Shown here one piece after another: positions 1-7,353 of a DNA stretch of 15,163 nt. The stretch spans positions 1-15,163 of the forward strand of contig JABJCZ010000188.1 in the NCBI GenBank assembly GCA_018668475.1. Reading direction: 5' to 3'. The translations under genes and the position numbers were made by a program. The notes under the pieces were generated by a model. That model worked only from the letters and a program-made list of their open reading frames with translations. It did not search any database and was not told where the DNA came from. The stretch is from Alphaproteobacteria bacterium (GTDB taxonomy: Bacteria; Pseudomonadota; Alphaproteobacteria; UBA828). How positions within the stretch are numbered: position 1 is the first letter of the stretch; every line of letters begins with the position of its first letter.

Positions 1-1
1 A

Positions 2-817
2 CAGGAACCGGATGGTTTGGGAGGCTCATTGCGTTGGACCGCCGGGGCGGGGTCCGTCGTTGGCAAGGTTGTTGTGCTGAGTAATGTTGCCGAAGCGGCG
101 ACGCAGAATCTTCAAATCAGAGCCGCTTTTTTTGACCGGATGAGCCACGAACTGCGCACGCCACTTAATGCAATTATCGGGTTTTCTTCGATTATCGGGC
201 GCCAGACTTTTGGCGTCATTGGTAAGCGGTACCTCGAATATGCTGAGGATATCAACCAAAGCGCCGAGCATCTTCTTGAGCTGGTCAGCGATATTCTTGA
301 GCTTTCCAAAGCAGAGTCCGGCGACATCGAACTGGATTTGCAATCCCTCGACCCTGGCGCCGTGGCGACCCACGTTGTGAACTTGGTTGGGCCGCAGGCG
401 GAGCGAGCCGGGATCGTGCTGCGCTTTGAAACTGCGATAGAGCTGCCTTCAATCAACGCCGATCAGCAGCACCTTCATTTGTTACTTCGGCATCTGCTGA
501 TCAATGCCATCAAATTCTCGTCGGCCGGTTCCAAAGTAGATGTGTTGGCTGACGAAGACGGCGGAATTGTGCGATTCCGTATTGTCGATTACGGCATTGG
601 TATGGAGCAAACCGAAATTTCGCGGGCACTTGGCATATTCGATCAGGTCGATGATCGCCTCGAGCGGCGCTACGACGGCGTTGGCGTTGGCCTGCCACTG
701 GCGGTGCGGCTGGTAGACGTAATGGGTGGCTCGCTGGATATCGATTCCGAGAAAGGAAAGGGCACGACAGTGACAATTTCCTTTCGCGCGATACCGGCGG
801 TGCACAACAGTAATTAA
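2..817 (+). CDS. Sensor histidine kinase, C-terminal part (5' end outside window)
   Basis: This is the catalytic half of a membrane- or PAS-linked sensor kinase, which autophosphorylates on His and passes the phosphate to a response regulator. The frame is open to the window edge, so the gene is truncated; a TTG at 17 is probably not the real start. The first ~25 residues (VVGKVVVLSNVAEA) look like the end of a PAS domain. The HisKA H-box reads FFDRMSHELRTPLNAIIGFS, with the phospho-acceptor His codon at 146-148. The HATPase_c domain follows: N-box LLINAIKFS (Asn codon 503-505), G1 box DYGIGM, and G2 box GVGVGLPLAVRLV followed by MGG and GKGTTVTISF. No receiver domain follows. The H-box and 'INQSAEHLLELVSDILELSKAE' helix resemble the PleC/DivJ-like kinases of alphaproteobacteria. 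The next gene on the same strand is a GAF/HD-GYP protein, so both may serve second-messenger signalling, but the partner regulator is not visible. Confidence 0.9.
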   Translation, partial: QEPDGLGGSLRWTAGAGSVVGKVVVLSNVAEAATQNLQIRAAFFDRMSHELRTPLNAIIGFSSIIGRQTFGVIGKRYLEYAEDINQSAEHLLELVSDILELSKAESGDIELDLQSLDPGAVATHVVNLVGPQAERAGIVLRFETAIELPSINADQQHLHLLLRHLLINAIKFSSAGSKVDVLADEDGGIVRFRIVDYGIGMEQTEISRALGIFDQVDDRLERRYDGVGVGLPLAVRLVDVMGGSLDIDSEKGKGTTVTISFRAIPAVHNSN

Positions 818-832
818 ACCATTGCTGAATAT

Positions 833-857
833 CTTGCTTGCTCACGGAGCGTGCAAG
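833..857 (+). other. Strong stem-loop in the kinase/HD-GYP intergenic region
   Basis: CTTGCTTGCTC and GAGCGTGCAAG form an 11-position stem around a 3-base ACG loop, with one T-T mismatch and one G-T pair. It lies 16 bases after the kinase stop. No T-run follows, so it is not a standard intrinsic terminator. A second, weaker stem (CCAGG/CCTGG, 866-884) lies just downstream. Possible roles are transcript processing, partial termination or protection of an mRNA end. Confidence 0.4.
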
Positions 858-955
858 ACTACCATCCAGGTTGTCACGTCCTGGCAGGCCCAAGTTGTCT
901 CGCGTCGGCGTGTGACCGGGCGGGTAGCCTGTTGGGAGGGGAGAGGCGACAGTCG

Positions 956-2185
956 ATGAGCGTCATTGTTGAATTTTTAGAGTTTATTGAGCAACCGCGT
1001 CAGCAGTCGTTGAAGGGGCTGCTTGGGCGTGTGCTCAACAAGGCGCGCGAAATTACCGGCGCTGAAGCGGGAACGATCTTTATTCGCCGTCGGCGCGGCG
1101 CGAGCGAATGGCTCGAAGCGCGTAGTGTGCAGAATGAACGTATTCGCCTGAACAAATCCGATTTCCGCATTCCCCTGGACCCTGCGTCGATTGCCGGATT
1201 TGTCGCGACCAGCGGTGAGACGGTCATCATTGATGATCTGTATGATATTCCCGGCGACCTGCCGTTTTCCTTCGATCGGACGTTCGATATTACCAGTGGC
1301 TACAGGTCGCGATCGATGCTGGCATTTCCACTGGTCAATCTTGACCGCAAGGTTATCGGCGTGGTGCAGCTGATTAATCGGCGGGTCGAGGGAACGGATC
1401 AGCCGCAGCCCTTTACCGATGAACAAGCGGATCTGATCCTACCGTTTAATCACATTGTTGGCCGCGTGGTTGAACAGGCGGAAATGGTGGAACAGATACG
1501 CACAAAAAATGCTGCGCTTCGTTCCAAGAACAAGGAGCTGATTCGGCACCGCAAGCATATTGAAAATCTGCAAAGCGAAACTGAAGACGCGTTCATGCTG
1601 TCCATCCAACTGTTAGCCCGCGCAGCGGAAATTCATGATGAGGGAACTGGCAATCACATTGTGCGGGTTAACGAATACAGCCATTACATCGCGGTCAAAC
1701 TGGGCCTGTCAGACAAATACTGCGAGACCATTCGGTTTTGTGCCCAATTGCATGATGTCGGAAAGATGAGCGTCAATACTGCGATTTTGACCAAGGCGGG
1801 CGCACTCGATGAAGATGAACGCGTTGAGATGGACCGCCATACGAGCTACGGGCATCAGATTTTGGCTCAAAATGATCGGCTGCAGATGGCGGCCGACATC
1901 GCGATTGGTCACCACGAGAAGTGGGATGGGTCCGGCTATCCAAACGGCCTGGCCGGTGAGGATATTCCTTTATCTGCGCGGATCGTCGCGATGGCAGATA
2001 TCTATGATGCTCTCAGGGCCGAGCGCCACTACAAACCGGCCTTCAGCCACGAAAAGACGTATGCCATTCTCACGGAGGGTGACGATCGGATTGACCCGTC
2101 AACACATTTTGATCCGGCTGTGGCGGCGGTGTTCCGGGAGAACCACAATGAGTTCGAACGCATCTGGAACCGACTGGCCGATTAA
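956..2185 (+). CDS. GAF domain HD-GYP phosphodiesterase (c-di-GMP)
   Basis: Predicted cytoplasmic cyclic-di-GMP phosphodiesterase of 409 residues. I chose the ATG at 956 because a GGGAGGGGAG purine-rich site lies just upstream. A GTG at 851 would add 35 poorly conserved residues and fall inside a stem-loop. Residues ~15-175 form a GAF sensor domain (TGAEAGTIFI, then RSRSMLAFPL and GVVQLINR). Residues ~180-215 (QIRTKNAALRSKNKELIRHR) look like a coiled-coil linker. The HD-GYP domain fills the rest: GNHIVRV, AQLHDVGK with H266-D267, RHTSYGHQIL, HHEKWDGSGYP at 319-329, and MADIYDALRAERHYK. All metal-binding residues I expect for the family are present and the GYP motif is intact, so activity is likely. 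There is no receiver domain, so the signal probably enters through GAF. It lies 138 bases after the kinase on the same strand and converges on the next gene with 6 bases between stops. Confidence 0.93.
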   Translation: MSVIVEFLEFIEQPRQQSLKGLLGRVLNKAREITGAEAGTIFIRRRRGASEWLEARSVQNERIRLNKSDFRIPLDPASIAGFVATSGETVIIDDLYDIPGDLPFSFDRTFDITSGYRSRSMLAFPLVNLDRKVIGVVQLINRRVEGTDQPQPFTDEQADLILPFNHIVGRVVEQAEMVEQIRTKNAALRSKNKELIRHRKHIENLQSETEDAFMLSIQLLARAAEIHDEGTGNHIVRVNEYSHYIAVKLGLSDKYCETIRFCAQLHDVGKMSVNTAILTKAGALDEDERVEMDRHTSYGHQILAQNDRLQMAADIAIGHHEKWDGSGYPNGLAGEDIPLSARIVAMADIYDALRAERHYKPAFSHEKTYAILTEGDDRIDPSTHFDPAVAAVFRENHNEFERIWNRLAD

Positions 2186-2191
2186 CACGAC

Positions 2192-3028
2192 CTAGAGCGA
2201 AAGCTTCAACCCTTCGTAGGCAACGACCGAGCCCGGTGCGATTTTTTCAAGAGCGGCCTGTTCGTCACGCAACTGGGCGTCATCATGGTTCGGATGGTGC
2301 TGGAACGTTGCCAGTGCTTTGGCGCCCGAGGCCTTGAGCAGTCGCGTGCCTTCTTGCCAGGTGGAATGCGCGAGCGCCCGTGCACCGCCGGATAACTCGT
2401 CGTCGTTATAAAATGAGTCATAGATTGCCAGATCGGCATCACGCATCAGGTTAATAACAGCGTCACTGGCATTGCCCGGCTCGTGGGCGGTGTTGCCAAT
2501 ATATGCCAGCACTCGACCATCAAATTCTATTCGATATCCTGTCGCCCCATTGGGGTTCTTAAGTCGCGCTGTGGTGATGGTGATACCAGGGCGAGGGGTT
2601 AATCTATCGCCCGCCGAAAAATCACTGAATGTCTTGAGGCCGCCGATGAAATGTAGTGGGATTGGAAATAGCGGCGACGTCATCATCTCATTGAGCTCGG
2701 TCTGGATACCGCGATCATCGGGCAGATGCCCCGCCCAAATCGTAAATGAATTATTCGGGTTATAGCCGGGCCCGAAAAACGGTAGGCCGCAAGCGTGGTC
2801 AAACCGGCTTTCGGAAAAGAAGATATCGCCATCGATGGGGCGCGACTGGTCCAGTGCCAGTCCAAAGGGTCGCATGCCTGTGCCGGCGTCAAAGATCAGC
2901 AGGTGTTCTCCGCAGCGGACCTCGACACATGGGGTGTTGCCGCCGAAATCCCGCGTCGCCCTATCAGGGGTCGGAATGCCGCCCCGCACGCCCCAGAATT
3001 TGACCGTAAATGGTGTGCCGCTGCTCAT
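2192..3028 (-). CDS. MBL-fold hydrolase-like protein with degenerate metal site
   Basis: A 278-residue protein of the metallo-beta-lactamase fold, in the group whose members begin KFWGVRGSIPTPG and carry YGGNTSCVEV. Here these read KFWGVRGGIPTP and FGGNTPCVEV, followed by IFDAGTGMRPFG. The fold is clear, but the usual THTHWDH metal motif is SESRFDH (residues 72-78), so both leading His residues are replaced, by Glu73 and Arg75. From memory of the family, the later NHPGG and TDTEH motifs also differ: KNPNG (Asn158) and GNTAHE (Asn179). The later AHSTWQE (His221) and FQHHPNHDD are kept. I infer a protein that no longer binds two metals, perhaps a ligand sensor or scaffold. It is the last gene of a four-gene minus-strand run, 43 bases after the GST. 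The ribosome site is weak, so translation may depend on upstream coupling. Confidence 0.85.
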   Translation of the reverse strand: MSSGTPFTVKFWGVRGGIPTPDRATRDFGGNTPCVEVRCGEHLLIFDAGTGMRPFGLALDQSRPIDGDIFFSESRFDHACGLPFFGPGYNPNNSFTIWAGHLPDDRGIQTELNEMMTSPLFPIPLHFIGGLKTFSDFSAGDRLTPRPGITITTARLKNPNGATGYRIEFDGRVLAYIGNTAHEPGNASDAVINLMRDADLAIYDSFYNDDELSGGARALAHSTWQEGTRLLKASGAKALATFQHHPNHDDAQLRDEQAALEKIAPGSVVAYEGLKLSL

Positions 3029-3071
3029 GAACTGGTGGGTCTCGTCACTTTTTCTGGTCTATTTTCAGGGC

Positions 3072-3767
3072 TCAGGCCGCTGCCGCGCCGGAGGTTCGGG
3101 CATAGCCGTCAAACAGATCATACATCCGTATCAGCCACGCGCCGAAGGGGCCGTCATTCGGAAAAACAATACGGTCTGTTGATGCGGCCGCCCATTTTAC
3201 CGTGCCAAAGAGAATATAGTCCGCGTAGGCTGGTGCGTCGCCGCTGAGAAATGGCTGAACATTCAGTGTCGCGATCGCCGGGCTCAGCACATTTTGCAGC
3301 TTGCTGACATCGGCATCGCTGCGAGGGCTGAATTCCTCCAGCGTCATGCCGAAGCGGCTCTCGCGGCTCTCGCGGAAATACACCTGGTCGGCTGTATCAA
3401 TCGCATTGTCGAAGGTGTCTGCCACGATGACCCTGGCAAGAGCCGGATGAATCGACATATCGACCCAAAAATTCATGTTTCGTGCGAGGCCTTGCCCTAC
3501 GGACCCACCGAAGAGGCTCGCTGCATCGGGGTACTTGTCTTCCAGATAGCAGGCAATCGTCCATGAATCGGCAATCACCGTCTCGCCGTCGCGCAGTACC
3601 GGCACGAGCTTCTGATTGCTAAAGGCGATTTTGTCCTTCTGGCTGAACTGCACGGGCTCGAATGTGGCCTCAAGGCCCTTGTGGGCCAGCGCCATCCGGG
3701 TGCGCCAGCAAAACGGGCTGAAACGCTTATCGTCCTGTCCTTGCAGCTCATAGAGGGTCCGTGTCAC
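3072..3767 (-). CDS. Glutathione S-transferase family protein, LigE/beta-etherase-like
   Basis: A 231-residue cytosolic glutathione transferase. I place the start at the GTG at 3767 because GGAG lies 9 bases upstream and the thioredoxin-like domain begins immediately (TRTLYELQG). The frame continues upstream to 4259 but that stretch overlaps hpnB and has no family resemblance. Residues 4-85 are the N-terminal GST domain: RFSPFCWRTRMALAHKGLE carries the likely catalytic Ser/Cys region, VPVLRDG the cis-Pro loop, and IADSWTIACYLED the glutathione gamma-glutamyl site. Residues ~95-225 are the helical C-terminal domain. The motif RFSPFCWRTR is typical of alphaproteobacterial GSTs related to the LigE beta-etherases. 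The true substrate cannot be told. It sits between hpnB (50 bases upstream) and the MBL-like gene, likely in one operon. Confidence 0.9.
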   Translation of the reverse strand: MTRTLYELQGQDDKRFSPFCWRTRMALAHKGLEATFEPVQFSQKDKIAFSNQKLVPVLRDGETVIADSWTIACYLEDKYPDAASLFGGSVGQGLARNMNFWVDMSIHPALARVIVADTFDNAIDTADQVYFRESRESRFGMTLEEFSPRSDADVSKLQNVLSPAIATLNVQPFLSGDAPAYADYILFGTVKWAAASTDRIVFPNDGPFGAWLIRMYDLFDGYARTSGAAAA

Positions 3768-3817
3768 GTGTTCCGTCTCCCGTTTCCGAATGTTCCCTAT
3801 CGCTGAGTATATCAGCC

Positions 3818-4975
3818 TCATTGCCCGCGGGAATAGGTCCGGCCCTTCCATTGGCTTCGGGCCCCGCGCCAATAGCGCCATGCCGACCCCCAGGTCATGG
3901 CAAGATAGAGTGTACCTATCATCGGCATGGTAGCGGCCCACAGTGGTCCACGGCGGTAATAACCAAGGGTCGGACCATAGGCGGCCATCATAGCCACAAA
4001 GGCGCCCGCACCAATCATCTTGGGCACAAGTGCGGGGCTGGCGAATATCGTGATCACCGGTAACCAACAGGCAACAGCGAGCACCAGCGTGCATAACAGC
4101 AACAACGGCAACGAATAGCGCAATTGTGTGAAAGCGCTGCGTGCGACCATATTCCAGATGCTCGCAAGTCCACCGTAGGGGCGCGTTGAGCACACCGAGT
4201 GCGTTAGTCCGATCCAGGTCTGCGCGTTGGCGCGACGAGCCTCGCCAGCCAGCGCGCAATCATCAATGATCGCGTTGCGGATGGTGCCGAAGCCACCCAT
4301 CTCCGCCAGCAAGGCGCTATCGGTCAGGACACAGCCCCCGGCTCCTGCCGCCACCCATTTGTTTTGATTGTTGGATAGATGGAACGGGTACAGGAGTTTG
4401 AAAAAAAACACGAACGCCGGCATCAAGAATTTTTCCCAAATGCCGACCATACGCAGGTTCGCCATCAACGAAATAAAACGCGCCCCGGTTTTCAGGCGGC
4501 GCATTTTCAGGGTTGCCAGCAGGCCGGGGGCCAACTCGATATCAGCATCAAGTAATAAAACCAGCGGCGTGGTGGCGTGATTGCGGGCTTGTTCGAGAGC
4601 CCACATTTTGCCGGCCCAGCCATCTGGCAGCGGTGCGCCGGTGATCACGTGGAGTTTCAATCCGTCAGCCGCGCCACTGGCGCGATGTGCCACGTCAGCC
4701 GTGCCGTCGTCCGACTGGTCATCAACAACGATCACCTTGAGCCCGTTGCCCTGGTTCGCCAGCGCGGCAATAGTTCCCCCGATAACATCCGCTTCGTTGC
4801 GTGCCGGGATCAACACTGTGATGTCCGAAAGGTCGGCGGTGCCGTGAGCGAGGGCCTCATCAGCGTCCAGCACTTCCCGGACGCGCCACGGTTGCCAGGG
4901 TTGCAGCAAAATAGCCAGCCATACGACGGCGCCGGCGGCTGCAAGCGCGGCCCAGATCGGATCGTTCAACGGCAC
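3818..4975 (-). CDS. hpnB: Hopanoid-associated glycosyltransferase HpnB
   Basis: A 385-residue inner-membrane family 2 glycosyltransferase of the HpnB type, found with hopanoid genes and presumed to act in hopanoid or linked lipid glycosylation; its exact reaction is not firmly known to me. An N-terminal membrane helix (residues ~7-25) precedes the GT-A domain: VLIPARNEADVIG, VIVVDDQSDDGT, the DADIE metal motif, and IIDDCALAGEARR. TWIGLTHSVCSTRPYGG and MVARSAFTQLRYS follow. Three C-terminal membrane segments end in LYLAMTWGSAWRYWRG and QWKGRTYSR, a very characteristic HpnB tail. It starts at GTG with AAGGGG 11 bases upstream, a site lying next to the dadA stop; only 16 bases separate the two genes, suggesting cotranscription. 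No other hopanoid genes (shc, hpnC/D/E) appear in this window, so it is a detached member of the pathway. Confidence 0.9.
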   Translation of the reverse strand: MPLNDPIWAALAAAGAVVWLAILLQPWQPWRVREVLDADEALAHGTADLSDITVLIPARNEADVIGGTIAALANQGNGLKVIVVDDQSDDGTADVAHRASGAADGLKLHVITGAPLPDGWAGKMWALEQARNHATTPLVLLLDADIELAPGLLATLKMRRLKTGARFISLMANLRMVGIWEKFLMPAFVFFFKLLYPFHLSNNQNKWVAAGAGGCVLTDSALLAEMGGFGTIRNAIIDDCALAGEARRANAQTWIGLTHSVCSTRPYGGLASIWNMVARSAFTQLRYSLPLLLLCTLVLAVACWLPVITIFASPALVPKMIGAGAFVAMMAAYGPTLGYYRRGPLWAATMPMIGTLYLAMTWGSAWRYWRGARSQWKGRTYSRGQ

Positions 4976-4991
4976 GGTGCGTTCGACCCCT

Positions 4992-6242
4992 TCAAAACCG
5001 GGCGGGCTCCAGCCCGGTCATGTCGATTTCGGGCTCGCGGCCTGCCACGATATCGGCAATCAGCCGGCCCGAGCCGCACGACCACGTCCACCCGGTACTG
5101 CCGTGCCCAGTATCGAGATACAGCCCGTCCAGGTCGGTTTTGCCGATGATTGGCACACAATCGGGCGTCATCGGACGAAACCCCATCCAGCGCTCTGCCT
5201 GCGACGGGTCGCCGGCGTTGGGAAATAGCCGCATGGTATCCCGCAGGATTGCATCCACCCGGCCAGGCGTGATGGCCGGGTTATAGCCGGTTAGCTCTGC
5301 AGTGCCCGCACAACGCAACCGGTCGCCCAGCCGGCTAAGCACGATGCGGCGCGGGATATCGTGAATCCCGTGGGTCGGCGCGCCATTGTGGCCGGCGGTC
5401 GGCACGGTCACGGAATAGCCTTTCATCGGATAGATCGGCATTTTCACACCGACACGGCGCAAAAACCGTGGCCCGAAGCTGCCCAGGCTGACAACCACGG
5501 CCTCTGCCTCGTAAGTCGCTTTGTCGGTCTCGACGCCAGTGATGCGCCGGCCATCGCGGATCAGCCGAGTGAGCGTCTCGCCATAGCGAAAATCAGCGCC
5601 ATGGCCGACGGTCGCCGCGGCGAGGTTCTTCGTAAATTTATGGGCATCGCCCGTCTCTTCTTGCGAGAAAAACAGCGAGCCTGCATAGGTGTCGCGCTGG
5701 TCCTCTAGGGCGGGCTCGACCTCGATCGTGGATTTCATATCGAGAACCTGCGGGTGGCGGCCATCATCCGGCAAGCGTCGGGCAAAGGCGTCAGCTGCGG
5801 CGAGGCTCTCTGCATCCTGATACAGCTCGATCATGCCCTCGGCACGCGCATCATACTCGATGCCCTCGGCCTCTCGCACTGCCTTGAGTTGGGCAAAGCT
5901 ATAAGCGCCCAGACGACGTGAAACCTTCTGGCCGCGCGCAAAAGGTTCGGCGCGACAATTGCTGAGAAACTTTAGCGCCCACGCCCATTGTTGCAGGTCC
6001 GGCCGTAGCCGGAAGAGGTAGGGGGCATCTTCACGAAACAGGTTTTTCAGTAGGGTCTTCGGCACCGTGGGACTGGCCCAGGGTTTGGCGGTATAGGCGC
6101 TGACGATGCCGCCATTGGCAAAGCTCGTTTCAAGGCCGGCCCCGGCCTGGCGTTCAATCACCGTAACGTCGTGACCATCGCGGGTCAGAAAATAGGCGGC
6201 GGTCGTGCCGATAACGCCGGCACCCAGAACGAGAACGCGCAT
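4992..6242 (-). CDS. dadA: D-amino acid dehydrogenase (DadA-type FAD enzyme)
   Basis: A 416-residue FAD-dependent oxidoreductase of the DAO/DadA family, which deaminates D-amino acids to 2-oxo acids and passes electrons to the respiratory chain at the inner membrane. The start at 6242 follows AGGAGG by 8 bases; the frame extends 12 codons further, but those have no support. The N-terminal dinucleotide-binding motif is VLVLGAGVIGTTAAYFLTRDG with VTVIER at the second strand. SFANGGIVSAYTAKPWASP is the DadA signature after it, and PMKGYSVTVP, MGFRPMTPDCVPIIG and TGHGSTGWTWSCGSGRLIAD form the substrate and C-terminal FAD regions. Length is close to the family norm. It is the first gene of the minus-strand run with hpnB, GST and the MBL-like gene, and diverges from a GST at 6374. 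No alanine racemase lies nearby, so a specific role in alanine use is not shown. Confidence 0.85.
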   Translation of the reverse strand: MRVLVLGAGVIGTTAAYFLTRDGHDVTVIERQAGAGLETSFANGGIVSAYTAKPWASPTVPKTLLKNLFREDAPYLFRLRPDLQQWAWALKFLSNCRAEPFARGQKVSRRLGAYSFAQLKAVREAEGIEYDARAEGMIELYQDAESLAAADAFARRLPDDGRHPQVLDMKSTIEVEPALEDQRDTYAGSLFFSQEETGDAHKFTKNLAAATVGHGADFRYGETLTRLIRDGRRITGVETDKATYEAEAVVVSLGSFGPRFLRRVGVKMPIYPMKGYSVTVPTAGHNGAPTHGIHDIPRRIVLSRLGDRLRCAGTAELTGYNPAITPGRVDAILRDTMRLFPNAGDPSQAERWMGFRPMTPDCVPIIGKTDLDGLYLDTGHGSTGWTWSCGSGRLIADIVAGREPEIDMTGLEPARF

Positions 6243-6373
6243 GCGGGTATCCTCCTGTTGTCTTATCGCTTGTGCCACGGAAGCAGGTGACGCATCAAGC
6301 GGGCCTTGAGGCGATGCGGCTGACAGGCTACACCATTGCCAGCAGCCCAGACCTCTGCAGGGAGACCATCATC

Positions 6374-6961
6374 ATGAAGTTGCTTTCAGGCCCGACATCA
6401 CCGTTTGCCCGTAAGTGCCGCATCGTCGCCATTGAAAAATCGGTTACGCTGGAAGAAATCGGCACCAACCCGTTCGAATCAACCGAGTTGCCCGGTATCA
6501 ACCCACTGAAAATGATACCTGTGCTCATTCTTGACGACGGCACCACCATGTATGACAGCGATGTCATTTGCCGCTATCTCGATCAGGCGGGCGAAGGGCC
6601 GAGCTTGTTCCCGAAAGCCGACCGCTGGGCCTGGATGACCCGCGCAACTCTTGGCCATGGTCTGGCCGATGCGAGTGTCGCCTTGCAGCTGCAAAAAGTG
6701 CTGCCTGAATCGGATCAGAGCGCGCCGCTAATGGACAAGATGCGCGCCCGTATGGCCCGGATTACGGCCGGACTTGAGGCTGACTTTGCGGGACTCGAGG
6801 CCGCACCGATGCGGATGGATGTGATCTGTGCCGTCATGGGACTTGGACATGTCGAGCTTCGCCACGGCGATACCTGGCGCGCCGATCATCCGATGCTGGC
6901 GGCATGGTATCTCGGCCAGCTCGAGCATCCCTCATTCAAGGCGACAATTCCGGTCGGTTAA
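6374..6961 (+). CDS. Glutathione S-transferase family protein (short)
   Basis: A 195-residue GST-fold protein, slightly shorter than most members. The ATG at 6374 is chosen over one at 6272 because GGGAG lies 9 bases upstream and the beta-strand MKLLSGPTSPFARKCRIVAIE opens the thioredoxin domain at residue 1. Ser9 is the likely glutathione-activating residue in SPFARK. NPLKMIPVLILDDG carries the cis-Pro, and MYDSDVICRYLD binds the glutathione glutamyl group. The C-terminal helical domain is compact (ADHPMLAAWYLGQLEHPSFKATIP) and of the YfcF/GstB-like bacterial style. It diverges from dadA across 131 bases and converges on the carboxylase operon. The divergent region holds only a weak promoter-like pair (TTGAGG, 17 bases, TACACC, at 6306-6334). 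Substrate unknown. Confidence 0.88.
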   Translation: MKLLSGPTSPFARKCRIVAIEKSVTLEEIGTNPFESTELPGINPLKMIPVLILDDGTTMYDSDVICRYLDQAGEGPSLFPKADRWAWMTRATLGHGLADASVALQLQKVLPESDQSAPLMDKMRARMARITAGLEADFAGLEAAPMRMDVICAVMGLGHVELRHGDTWRADHPMLAAWYLGQLEHPSFKATIPVG

Positions 6962-7110
6962 CGGAATAAAGGCGTTGTTGCTGCAGACAGCTAACGATGC
7001 CGGCTGAGACGGTCACGGAAATTCGCGTTTAACGCGCTGACTCATGCGGCCGAATCTCAATCCGGTTATTCGGGGATGCCGTTGCCTTGCGCGAGCACTA
7101 ATCGATCGAG

Positions 7111-7326
7111 TCAGGAGATGTCGACGGCAAGTTGGCCGACGTCGACGGCATCTTCCTCGGCGATGTGGAGCTTTGCGATAGTGCCGTCGCCCTCGGCCTC
7201 GTGCGGCACCTCAGTCTTCATCACTTCGAGGATGAAGAGAGTGTCGCCTGCTTTGACCGCGTCGCCTTCCTTGACGAGAACTTTCCAGACATTGCCGGGC
7301 GCCTGGGTCATTACTTGTTCAGCCAT
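7111..7326 (-). CDS. Small biotin carboxyl carrier (biotin/lipoyl attachment) protein
   Basis: A stand-alone 71-residue biotinyl domain that would carry CO2 as carboxybiotin between the biotin carboxylase and the carboxyltransferase subunits encoded upstream. The fold is complete: PGNVWKVLVKEGDAVKAGD in the first half, the attachment hairpin ILEVMKTEVP with Lys37, and EGDGTIAKLHIAEEDAV mirroring the first half. GGGAG lies 7 bases before the ATG. The usual attachment sequence is A/S-M-K-M; here it is V-M-K-T, with Thr after the Lys, an atypical but plausible biotin site. It could in principle be lipoylated instead, but the operon argues for biotin. It is the last gene of the operon, 27 bases after pxpC. 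A weak stem (CCGAAT/ATTCGG, 7050-7073) lies beyond its stop. Confidence 0.88.
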   Translation of the reverse strand: MAEQVMTQAPGNVWKVLVKEGDAVKAGDTLFILEVMKTEVPHEAEGDGTIAKLHIAEEDAVDVGQLAVDIS

Positions 7327-7353
7327 TTTTCTTCTCCCTTGCGCTTGTGGCGC

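Noticed and set aside
851..955. GTG-initiated N-terminal extension of the HD-GYP protein.
   Set aside because: It starts inside a stem-loop with no ribosome site; the ATG at 956 has a purine-rich site and begins just before the GAF domain.
3768..4259. Long upstream extension of the LigE-like GST reading frame (up to 395 codons).
   Set aside because: It overlaps hpnB on the same strand in another frame, lacks GST similarity, and a GTG with a good ribosome site begins exactly at the domain start.
7050..7073. CCGAAT/ATTCGG stem as a terminator between the convergent GST and carrier genes.
   Set aside because: Only 6 base pairs with a 12-base loop and no T tract on either side; too weak to call.
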